Source: Anaeromyces robustus (Eukaryota; Neocallimastigomycota; Neocallimastigomycetes; Neocallimastigales; Neocallimastigaceae). Taken from it: a DNA stretch of 10,258 bases. The notes under the pieces were generated by a model. That model saw only the letters and a list, made by a program, of their open reading frames with translations, was not told the DNA's origin and ran no database searches. The position numbers and the translations under genes are program-made. The number at the start of each line of letters is the position of its first letter. Position 1 is the first letter of the stretch. The stretch spans positions 112,501 to 122,758 of the forward strand of contig MCFG01000202.1 of NCBI GenBank assembly GCA_002104895.1. Direction: 5' to 3'. Shown here one piece after another: positions 1-8,255 of this stretch.

Positions 1-1752
1 TATATTGAATTTCCGTTTGATTGAATGAATGAATGAATAAATATTATATCAAAAACAAGATACTTATTTTCCTTTTTTTTTTTATTAAAATAAAAAATTT
101 ACTGAAAATTAAAAATATAACTTATTTTTGCACTATATATTAGTAATAAATACTGAAATTCTTAACTACAATGATTTTATGTTTTATTTTTAGGAAATAA
201 AAAATTAATTATAAAATACTTTAATATATAATATGTAAAAATTTGTTATTTATTTCAAAAAAAGAAAAAAATACTTTAGATATTATATATAAAATACTAT
301 ATTTCCTCTAAATATATATTTATATGATCTTTTTTCATATAAAACAATTATTTGATATTTTTAAATTTGATTTTACTTTAATATTTAAATAGATAAAACT
401 TTTTTTTTTTTCTTTTTTACTCTTTAATAATAAAGTTACTTTAATATTATACATTTATAATAATATATATATAAATATATATTACAAAATTAAGTAAAAA
501 TAAATTAAAACTTATTAATAATATATAAATATATAATAAATTTAAAAAAAAAATTTTTTTTTAGTTAATACATATTTTAAATATTTAATTATTATTTATA
601 TACATTTATTTAATTATATATATTTTATTTATTTATATATATATACATTTATTTACTATTAATATTTCATAAAAAATTCTATAGATCACGTGCATTCTTT
701 TAAATATTATATTCTTCTTTTTTAAAATATTATATACAACTTTTTTTAAAAATGATATTATTGGGTAAAAATGAAATTTTAAAATTTAAATTAAAAATCT
801 TAATTAATAATGAATTATATGTTGTACAATAATTATATATAAATTTTCAATATATCATAATACATTTAATTATATTTCAATATTTCAATCAAATTATTTA
901 AAAATTTTTAATTTTAATTTAAGACAAAAAAGTCTTAATTATAAAAGAATAATATATTAAAACATAATAAAAAAAAAATAATAATAATTTATTTATATAA
1001 AAAATAATATAAAAATCATGAAACAAATATAACAAATATATAATATAATACAAAAAAAAAAAAAAAAATAAATAAATCTTTTAAATTATACTTTACTTAA
1101 TTTTATTAAATTTAAGATCTATGATTTATTGTATAGAAGATAATGAAAAAGGTTTCAACCTACAAATCAAAAAGTAATTCTTTATTTAAAAAAAGTTAAA
1201 TTAATTTAATAAAAGTATTTTATATTTAGATATTATAAAGTATTCAATTAATACTTATAAATATAATTATATTGATTTTATTATAAATTAAATGATACAA
1301 TAATAATTAAGAAAAAGAAACTAATCTTTTTTAAATGGTTTATATTATAAAAGAACTCTATGTATAATGAAGAATAACTATACTTATTTAGTTGAATTGG
1401 GTATAAAAGAGTTTATAGCAATATTATCAATATTAGTAATATTCAGTTTGTTTATAATCAACTTAAATATTTATGATTAAAATATATGATTATAATATTT
1501 TTAAAGTTATATATAAAAATATTAAATAAATGATGATCCAAAATAAAAAAAAAAAAAAAAGAAAGGAAGAAAATGTTAAGCGCATTCTTTATATATTTTT
1601 AAAACCTTATCTATATTATCTTTCAAAATAGTAAAGTACAAATATCATAAAAATGGTATTAATAATATAGTTTTATGATATTGATTCTTCAATATCATAT
1701 AAATTATCCACTACAACTCTTTTATACTTATTATATTTAATTAATATAAAAT
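1..1752. other. AT-rich intergenic spacer, no gene seen
   Basis: This stretch is almost pure A and T with many short stop-laden frames on both strands. I see no exon-like block with balanced codon use, no splice-bounded coding segment and no tRNA-like arms. A CACGTG hexamer at 687-692 stands out only because G and C are so rare here. The longest plausible small frame, at 1367-1480 on the plus strand, is treated as chance. Confidence 0.7.
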
Positions 1753-1960
<208 letters not shown>

Positions 1961-1961
<1 letters not shown>

Positions 1962-2765
1962 ACTTTTCTAATTATTTAAAATTTATTATTTATTATTTAT
2001 TTTTTATGAGTGATTCTTCCATCAATCATATTTTAATTTTCTCCTATTTCTCCAATCATATTAAAATTATAGTATATAAATACTTCATTTTTTTCTGGTA
2101 AAAAAAATATTTTATATTTTAATTTTATAATTATATATTTATTTTTAAAATTTCAAAAAAAATGAAATGTTTTAAAAATAAATTGATTATATATTTATAA
2201 AAAAATTATTTTCATTAATGAATTGATTATAAAAAATTTTTATATCGAAAATTATAATAATGAAAATAATTCATATTAAATATAAATTCAAAAAAGAAAA
2301 AAAAAAAAAAAAAAAAGAAAAATAAAAGGATGATTTATTAAAAAAATGGGAATCTCTCTGACATATAATGAAAAGAGAACATTTAATATTTTCAATGCTG
2401 ATTATTTTTCTTTTTTATAAAAATTTTATTTAAATTAAAAAGTATTAAAATTTAATATAAAAATTATTTATTATGTTATTTTTATGGTTAATATAATATT
2501 AATATCATTAAATCTATCCAACACTAAATTTTTTATTTTATGTCTATTGAAAATTGTTGACATTAGAGATATTTATTAATTTAAAAAAAAAAAATAATAA
2601 AAACAAATTATAAGAAAACTTTTATTATTATCATTTTTTATGATTATATGTACTTTTATTTATATAAAATTGTTTATATAAGTTTTTTTTTTTTTTTTAT
2701 TTAAATTTTTATTTAAAATTTTATTTTTTATTTTTTATTGTTTTGCTTGTTGTTTTATTTTATTG
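1961..2765. other. AT-rich intergenic spacer, no gene seen
   Basis: This is AT-rich spacer with scattered homopolymer runs, for example the A run around 2294-2315. No coding exon, RNA gene or mobile element is recognisable. The few less AT-rich words, such as those near 2350-2400, are too short and too interrupted by stops to support a gene. Confidence 0.65.
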
Positions 2766-2825
2766 TTTTTATTTTATTTTATTTTATTTTATTTTATTTT
2801 ATTTATTCTATTTTATTTTATTTTT
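2766..2825. repeat. TTTTA pentanucleotide microsatellite
   Basis: About six perfect ATTTT units at 2771-2800 are followed by degenerate units to about 2825. TTTTG- and TTTG-rich sequence follows, with four TTTG units near 2873-2888. The repeat creates a plus-strand open frame at 2738-2968 that is almost only Phe, Leu, Ile and Tyr. I regard that frame as a by-product of the repeat and not a gene. Confidence 0.9.
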
Positions 2826-3418
2826 TTTGTTTTGTTTTATTATATTTTATTGTTTTTGTTTGTTATTTTTTTGTTTGTTTGTTTGTTTATTATAATTATT
2901 ATTCTTTTTTGTATATCTATTTTTGTTTGATTGCTTATTTTTATAAATATATATTAAAACTAATATAAAAACATATATATAAAAAAAAATAAATGTAGTA
3001 GAAAACTAATTATTATTTGCTTTTTTAATTTTTACTTATTTTACTTTTAATTCTAAATTATTTATATAATTATTTACTCTCTATTTTTTTTTCAATTAAT
3101 TATTATTTTATTAATTATTATGGTTAAATACTGTAGTTAATAATGCTATTAAAAATTATGCTATTAATTTTATCTTTCTTTTTTTTTCTTACTTTCTTTC
3201 TTTCTTTTCTATTTAAATTATTTCTATTATCTATTATATTTCCTCTATTTAATTATTACTTCTGGTTTTTTATATATAAATATATTTTTCTTTCCTGTCT
3301 TTAACTTTCTTTTACTTATTTTCTTAAAAAAAAAAACTATTAAAATTAATTATATTTATTTTATTTATTTATTAAAACTATTTAAAAAAAAATTATATAG
3401 TAATTATATCTTTTCATT

Positions 3419-3420
<2 letters not shown>
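2826..3420. other. AT-rich spacer with pyrimidine tracts
   Basis: This spacer has no recognisable gene. The plus strand is notably T-rich, including a C/T tract of TTTC units at about 3173-3208 and another pyrimidine-rich stretch near 3288-3325. The strand asymmetry continues into the T run at 3421. Confidence 0.6.

Positions 3421-3458
<38 letters not shown>
3421..3458. repeat. Homopolymer run of 38 T
   Basis: Thirty-eight consecutive T are bounded by C at 3420 and C at 3459. The exact length may be unreliable in any assembly. It could be the A-tail remnant of a minus-strand retroposed copy, but I see no retroelement body beside it, so simple slippage is the likelier origin. Confidence 0.95.
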
Positions 3459-3568
3459 CTATTTATATATTTACGATTATTATATTCTACATATATAAAA
3501 TATAATAAATATTTTTTTTAATATAATAAAATTTTAAAATAATTTTAATTTAAATATCTAAATATTTC

Positions 3569-3634
3569 TTTTCTTTTTTATTTTTATTTTTCTTTTTTGT
3601 AGGAAAAAAAAAAAAATAAAAATAAAAAAGAAAA
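3569..3634. repeat. Near-perfect inverted repeat with 6-base loop
   Basis: The left arm 3569-3598 (pyrimidine with two A) pairs with the right arm 3605-3634 (purine with two T). Arms are 30 bases with one mismatch (C3592 against A3611), around the loop GTAGGA at 3599-3604. The A positions at 3580 and 3586 and the C at 3573 in the left arm have exact partners at 3623, 3617 and 3630, so this is more than an oligo-T meeting an oligo-A. It would form a hairpin in DNA or RNA. It lies about 320 bases downstream of the stop codon of the minus-strand LRR gene. Confidence 0.85.
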
Positions 3635-3694
3635 AAAAAAAAAAAAGCGATAGCAATATATGATGTTTGTTTAGATAAAAAAAATATTATTGTT

Positions 3695-3738
3695 TATCTA
3701 TATATATAAAATAACATAGTATTTTATATATATAGATA
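3695..3738. repeat. Perfect 19-bp inverted repeat with 6-base loop
   Basis: Arms 3695-3713 and 3720-3738 are exact reverse complements around the loop ACATAG (3714-3719). The centre is TATA-rich but the arms include the non-trivial ends TATC and GATA. A wider 7-base inverted pair (ATGATGT at 3660-3666, ACATCAT at 3777-3783) brackets the palindrome, so a small degenerate foldback element is conceivable. I found no convincing target duplication. Confidence 0.8.
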
Positions 3739-3952
3739 GCATAATATTATATATGATGATAGATAGCATAGTTATTACATCATTAATATCTAAAATATTT
3801 TCTTTTTCTTTATTATTTTTATATATATAGTAAATAATAATATATATTTATATATATTTTTTATATTTTTTATATATTTTCATATTTATATTTATATACT
3901 TGAAATAAATATATATATTTTTTTTATATATAAATTAATATTTCTTTATATT

Positions 3953-6049
3953 TTAATTTGATTCATCTTTTTTAACTTTATTTTCTTCATTCTTCTTGGA
4001 GGAAGCAGATGATTTTGAAGATTTTGAAGATACTGAAGATTTAGAAGATACTGAAGACTTTGATGAGCATGAAGATGAGCATGAGCATGTTGAACAAGAA
4101 GATCTAGAGCTCATTGAAGTGTTTGATGGTTCCTTCTTTAATGTTAAGTATGGTGTAATTAAAGCAGGATTAGTATCAATTAAATCTTCAACAAAATCAT
4201 TCTTTACACTATCTGGAATTTCTAAAAGAACAAATGATTCTCTTTTCTTATCAAAAATATCATCACCAAGTTTACCCATATCACGAGATATATCTGGTAA
4301 AAGTTCAAAACTATTTGAATGGTCTTCTACAGCCTTCTTATAATTTTTTTTATCTGTACTACTTACACTACTGTCACTACTACTGCTACTTCTTTTACTC
4401 TTCTTACTACTCTTACTACTAGAACTGCTACTAGAGCTGCTGCTACTAGAACTATCTTTTCTATTTAATTTTTGTTGACTTTCAGCTACTTTAACGTCCT
4501 TTGATTTACTCTTTTTACCGCCGCAGCAACAGCAAAGTAAAATTAACAAAAGACAAAGAAGTGCAGCTGCAACAATAATACCAATTAATAAACCTTTACT
4601 AATTCCTTTTTTCTTTTCACAAATAGCTAATGATTCATCACATGAAAGTTTTGACACTGTACATAATGATGTTTTACTGAATTTACATGTTTTTAATCCT
4701 TTTTTCATCTCTGGAATTTCACCAGTAACATTATTATTTGATAAATTACTATTTTTTTTCAGTTTTTGTTTTTATTATATTTTTGTAGTTTTTGTTTTAA
4801 TAATAGTCAAATAATTTTTTTTTTTTCAATTATTTTGTATATGATTTAAAAATAAGTATTTGATATTTATTACATAAAAAATAATAAAAATAGTTTTTGT
4901 TATTATTATATATTTGTAGGTTTTGTTTAATAATAGTCCAATATTTTTTTTTTTTTTTTTTTTTTTTTTATCAAAAATAAATAATTATTTGATATTTATT
5001 ATAAAAAAAAATAAATAATATTAATATAATTTTTAATTATAATTAATAAAACCATTTTTAATGAACAATAAAAATAATAATATTTTTATAAAACTTACAC
5101 ATCTTCTAAAGTTTCGATTGTAAAAAGAGATTCTGGAATTTCCCCAGAAAGACCATTATTTTCCAAATTTCTAAAAATTTATTTTAAAAATAAAAATATT
5201 ATTTATTAAAAATGTTATATATATATACACTAATTTTTATATATATTACTTACAATGATTTTAATTTAGATAAGTTTTCAACACCTTTTGGGAGAGTTCC
5301 ATTTAATTTATTATTATTTAATTCTCTGTTAAAATATGATTAATATTAAAATAATTAAAAATTATTATTCATTTTTTTTATTTTAATTTGCAATTATATA
5401 TGAAAAAGTACTTACAAAACTTCTAAATCTTTTATTTTATATAAACTACTTGGAATGTTTCCATATAATCCAGTATCTGCTAATGAACTATAAAAAAAAT
5501 TTATATAACATTTATATAAATTAATAAATATTAATAAGTAATTAGTATATATATTTAGTAAAACTAAAATATTACAGTTGTTTAAGACTAGTTAAGGATC
5601 CGAATTTTTCAGAAAAAGTTGCATTAAGCTTAACTTTATTTAAAGTTCTAATAAATAATATTTTTTTTATTAGATATATATATGTCATAAAAAATTAATT
5701 TATTAGCAAAATATAGAATTGAACATAAATGAACATAATTGAACAAATAAAATAATTATTTAATGAAAAAAATCAATAACTTGAATTCTTACATTTTTTC
5801 TATTTTATTATTTTTGTTACAAGTAAATTGTTTAGTACTATTACAGCAATTCTTTATATTATCGTACCATGGATATGTTGATGGTTTAATATTTGAGAAA
5901 ATGTCTTTTACAATTTCACAATCAGAAGTACCTGTTGGTTTAGCTACAGTAGAATTTGTTGGTGTTGCTGTTTGAGCATTCTTTGATGTAGTTTTTGCTA
6001 AAACAACTCCAGAAAGAGTAACGAAAGAAAATAAAGTTGAAAATTTCAT
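3953..6049 (-). CDS. Secreted/membrane leucine-rich-repeat protein with Ser-rich cytosolic tail, six exons
   Basis: Exons read on the minus strand as 6049-5793, 5647-5576, 5487-5416, 5325-5254, 5170-5099 and 4748-3953. Together they are 1341 nt, giving 446 residues plus stop. Residues 1-18 are a signal peptide (cleavage after VLA). Next come a Thr/Ser linker, then a cysteine N-cap (Cys44, 68, 69, 77). Five plant-type LRRs at about 86-195 carry LxGxIP-like motifs. A four-Cys segment (203, 211, 218, 225) and one membrane helix (about 234-257) follow, ending in CCCC, a possible palmitoylation site. The tail has 13 Ser at 281-293, a Ser/Lys stretch to 313, a non-repetitive block 315-389 and a Ser/Cys/Lys end. 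There is no kinase domain. The start is fixed by the signal peptide and has A at -3. The Met at 4708 is internal. Anaerobic fungi encode many such 'L domain-like' surface proteins; ligand and role are unknown. Adhesion or sensing is inference. Confidence 0.85.
3995..4126 (-). repeat. C-terminal Ser/Cys/Lys coding repeat
   Basis: This codes residues 390-433 of the LRR protein. A Cys/Ser cluster (Cys at 400, 403, 405, 409) is followed by repeated KSSVSS-like units. At the DNA level it reads on the plus strand as imperfect GAAGAT-type repeats. The plus-strand acidic open frame at 3996-4343 is the antisense shadow of this repeat. Confidence 0.8.
4355..4453 (-). repeat. Poly-serine and Ser/Lys coding tract
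   Basis: This codes residues 281-313 of the LRR protein: 13 uninterrupted Ser, then Lys/Arg-spaced Ser. The 13 Ser codons are six AGT, four AGC and three TCT, interleaved. The tract is therefore not a pure trinucleotide expansion, and serine appears to be maintained at the protein level. Confidence 0.85.
4749..5098 (-). other. Intron 5 of the LRR gene (350 nt, phase 2), with internal duplication
   Basis: Donor GTAAGT and acceptor ATAG; it splits a Val codon before the last LRR. It is 2.4 to 4.2 times longer than the other four introns. Most of the excess is a tandem pair of about 130-base segments and a long A/T run. I found no further LRR exon inside it on the minus strand. Confidence 0.8.
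4761..5020. repeat. Two tandem, diverged copies of a 130-base intronic segment
   Basis: Copy A (4761-4891) and copy B (4892 to about 5020) share the same order of words on the plus strand: AGTTTTTGTT, then TTTGTAG, then TAATAATAGTC, then a long T run, then ATTTGATATTTATTA and an A-rich end. They differ by small substitutions and by T-run length (14 against about 26). This is a direct duplication with moderate decay, wholly inside intron 5. Confidence 0.75.
5171..5253 (-). other. Intron 4 of the LRR gene (83 nt, phase 2)
   Basis: Donor GTAAGT and acceptor TTAG. It splits a Leu codon between LRR 3 and LRR 4, joining LKS-L-NLENNG. Confidence 0.87.
5326..5415 (-). other. Intron 3 of the LRR gene (90 nt, phase 2)
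   Basis: Donor GTAAGT and acceptor ACAG. An AG two bases further in (5325-5324) is not used in my model, because only the first AG keeps the frame and a 72-nt exon. It splits a Leu codon between LRR 2 and LRR 3. Confidence 0.87.
5488..5575 (-). other. Intron 2 of the LRR gene (88 nt, phase 2)
   Basis: Donor GTAATA, the weakest of the five, and acceptor ATAG. It splits a Leu codon between LRR 1 and LRR 2, joining LKQ-L-SLADTG. The flanking exons are both exactly 72 nt. Confidence 0.87.
5648..5792 (-). other. Intron 1 of the LRR gene (145 nt, phase 2)
   Basis: The intron begins GTAAGA and ends TTAG. It interrupts an Ile codon (AT before, A after), and removing it joins the N-cap to the first LRR as KIEK-ITLNKV. 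Reading through instead gives Met and an immediate stop, which is why the open frame appears to end at 5789. A CTAAT word near 5702 is a possible branch site. Confidence 0.88.
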
Positions 6050-6175
6050 TGTTTTATTTTTTTTGTTTTGTTTTGTTATTATAAAATAATATTATATCTG
6101 AATTTACTATATGTTAAATATATATGATATTATTATTATTATCTTTAACTTAAATATTAATTATGTATTTCTTTT

Positions 6176-6203
6176 TATTATTATTATTATTATTGTTGTT
6201 GTT

Positions 6204-6234
<31 letters not shown>

Positions 6235-6236
6235 TT
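6176..6236. repeat. TTA/GTT trinucleotide repeat followed by T run
   Basis: About six TTA units pass into four GTT units (about 6195-6206), then a T run of about 25 interrupted by one C. It sits 130-190 bases upstream of the LRR gene start. On the transcribed strand it reads as an A run, then AAC, then TAA units, so it could be in that gene's promoter or 5' leader. Confidence 0.85.
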
Positions 6237-6890
6237 CTTTATTTTTAGTTGTTTTTTTTTTTATTCTATACTTTTTTTAAAAAATAATATTATAATAAAT
6301 ATTTATATAAAAAAAATATCAAATATATCAGATATATAAAAAATTTTAGTATTGGTAATTCTTCATATGAATTTAACGTAATAATATTATTTATAATAAT
6401 TGATATATACCTATTTATTATTTTAAGATTTTATGAATATAATTATTATATTATAATCTATGTCGATTAATATATAATAATTTATTTTTATCACTCTATA
6501 AATATATTTTTATTATTGAAAATAAAAATGATATAAAATCTCAAATAATTCAATATAAAAGTTTTTTTTTAAAAAAAAAAAATAAAATAAAAGAAAATAA
6601 TAAAAATAATATTTCCTTCCTTTTTTTGATTTGGAATTATTTTATTTTTATTATTATTTTAAATTATTTTTTTTTTTCTTTTTTCTTTCTTTAAAAATTT
6701 ACAATAACAAAATAATAAAAGAAAAAAGAAAAAAAGGAATTAATGATATAGATTAAAAATAAATATTCAAAGATAATGACATATAATAAAATAAATAAAA
6801 GATTATATATAAATATAAATTATTATATATTAAATATATATTTTATAATATAATGATAATATATAATATTTATAGTAAAATAAATATTTA

Positions 6891-6930
6891 TTTTTTTTTT
6901 TTTTTGTTTTGTTTTGTTTTGTTTTATTTT
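6891..6930. repeat. TTTTG pentanucleotide microsatellite
   Basis: A T run is followed by about four TTTTG units and then TTTTA. It is a simple slippage repeat in the divergent intergenic region with no visible link to a gene. Confidence 0.85.
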
Positions 6931-8172
6931 CTCTTATTTTTTTTTTTTTTTTATATAGAATAATAGAATAAAAATATTATTAATATTAAATGATATAAAA
7001 TAAGTTTTGTTTATAATGATTTTAATATATATTATTTATATATTAACTATTTATTCATTTATATTTCCTTATCTAATTAGATTATATTTATATATTTACT
7101 TTTTATTCATTTTAATATATAATAAATAATATTGTTTATTTAAATTAATTAATTAAATATTAAATATTAATATAAAATAAAATTTTGTCATACCTAATAT
7201 CAAAAAAAAAAAAAAAAAGAACTTTAAAAGTTAAACATATAGCATAAATATAATTAAATGACAAAATATAATAAAATTAATTTACAATATATATATTATT
7301 TATTTTCTATTTATATATACATATATTAAAATATATTAGAAAAATACAATATATATTAAAAAGTTTAATTTCATATTTTTTTTAAAAATTAAAAAATTAA
7401 AAATTTGGTATCTGATAATAATATTATTATATATGAAAATACATTATAATATATAATACTAATATTTATTTATTATATTAATCAATACAAATAAACTATA
7501 TTATAATATTAATTTAATATAATAACTAAGTATTTTAATATTATTAGCATTACATATATATATTACTATATTAAATTTAATATATTTAAAAAAAACTTTT
7601 TTTATTCTTATAAATTAACAAATTTAGAAAAAATGTAACATTAAGATAAGTCCTTAGGCTATTTCTAATATATATTAATATTACATTTTAATTTTATAAT
7701 ATACTATAATAAAATTATGAAATATATTTAATATATATAAAACAATTAATATAAACCTTTTGTAATTAGAACAATATGTCATGTGATTGTATAACTTAAT
7801 ACATAAATTAATGAATTTTCTATTATTAATTAATATATAATAATATAAAAATTTATGCTATAGTAATATTTTATATATCTTTTAATTGATAATTTTAATA
7901 TATTAAATAAAAATTCATAATAAAAAAATATCCTTTAATACCCTTTAAAGGTTTACTAAATTATAAATCATTTATTTAATTTTAAATATTATTATTAATT
8001 TTTATATTGTTCAATTATTATATATATTATCTTTTTAAATTTATATATACATATAATTATCTATCTATTTAAATTTGTATATATAAAATTCAAAATTTCA
8101 AATAAATAATAAAAATAATTTTAAATAATTGCTTTTTTCATGACTTTTTTCTATCATTTTATTTCAACTCTA

Positions 8173-8175
8173 ATG

Positions 8176-8217
<42 letters not shown>

Positions 8218-8232
8218 GTTAAAAAAATATAA
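8173..8232 (+). promoter_or_regulatory. Possible upstream ORF with poly-Asn
   Basis: ATG at 8173 opens a 19-codon frame (Met-Tyr, 12 Asn, KVKKI) that stops at 8230-8232, 19 bases before the alkyltransferase ATG and out of frame with it. It matters only if the transcript starts upstream of 8173, which the sequence cannot show. The frame is created by the AAT repeat, so chance is a real alternative. Confidence 0.3.
8179..8214 (+). repeat. AAT trinucleotide repeat, 12 units
   Basis: Twelve perfect AAT units lie 38-73 bases upstream of the alkyltransferase start codon, likely in its promoter or 5' leader. Within the small upstream frame at 8173-8232 they would encode 12 Asn. Confidence 0.93.
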
Positions 8233-8234
8233 TA

Positions 8235-8255
8235 ATGATAATTATAATAACATGA
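8235..8255 (+). promoter_or_regulatory. Possible short upstream ORF overlapping the main start
   Basis: ATG at 8235 opens a six-codon frame (M-I-I-I-I-T). Its TGA stop (8253-8255) overlaps the alkyltransferase ATG (8252-8254) as ATGA. The geometry would suit reinitiation or start-site competition in a scanning eukaryote. No transcript data support it here. Confidence 0.35.

Larger units (their letters stand above)
6050..8172. other. Intergenic spacer between divergent genes
   Basis: This 2.1 kb lies between the starts of the minus-strand LRR gene and the plus-strand alkyltransferase gene, so promoters for both should be inside it. TATA-like words are too frequent in this composition to single any out. 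I see no coding exon or RNA gene. One small GC-containing landmark is the 10-bp palindrome CCTTTAAAGG at 7942-7951. Confidence 0.65.

Noticed and set aside
1367-1480. Plus-strand 37-codon frame with a hydrophobic Ile/Leu/Phe stretch that looks like a membrane helix
   Set aside because: Short frames rich in Ile, Leu and Phe arise easily in T-rich DNA. I see no supporting motif, neighbour or conserved partner.
2738-2968. Plus-strand 76-codon open frame rich in Phe, Tyr, Leu, Ile
   Set aside because: It is produced by TTTTA, TTTTG and TTTG repeats and T runs. It has no domain, no conserved motif and no balanced codon use.
3421-3458. T run as the A-tail of a minus-strand retroposon
   Set aside because: No reverse transcriptase, no element body and no flanking duplication are visible, and similar runs are scattered through the window.
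3996-4343. Plus-strand acidic open frame of 115 codons
   Set aside because: It is antisense to the last exon of the LRR gene. Its Glu/Asp repeats are the complement of Ser codons.
4234-4422. Plus-strand 62-codon open frame, Tyr-rich
   Set aside because: It is antisense to the Ser-rich coding region, and its Tyr-rich end is the complement of the Ser tracts.
5763-5975. Plus-strand 70-codon open frame with a hydrophobic start
   Set aside because: It is antisense to exon 1 of the LRR gene, whose signal peptide, N-cap and splice site fit a known family far better.
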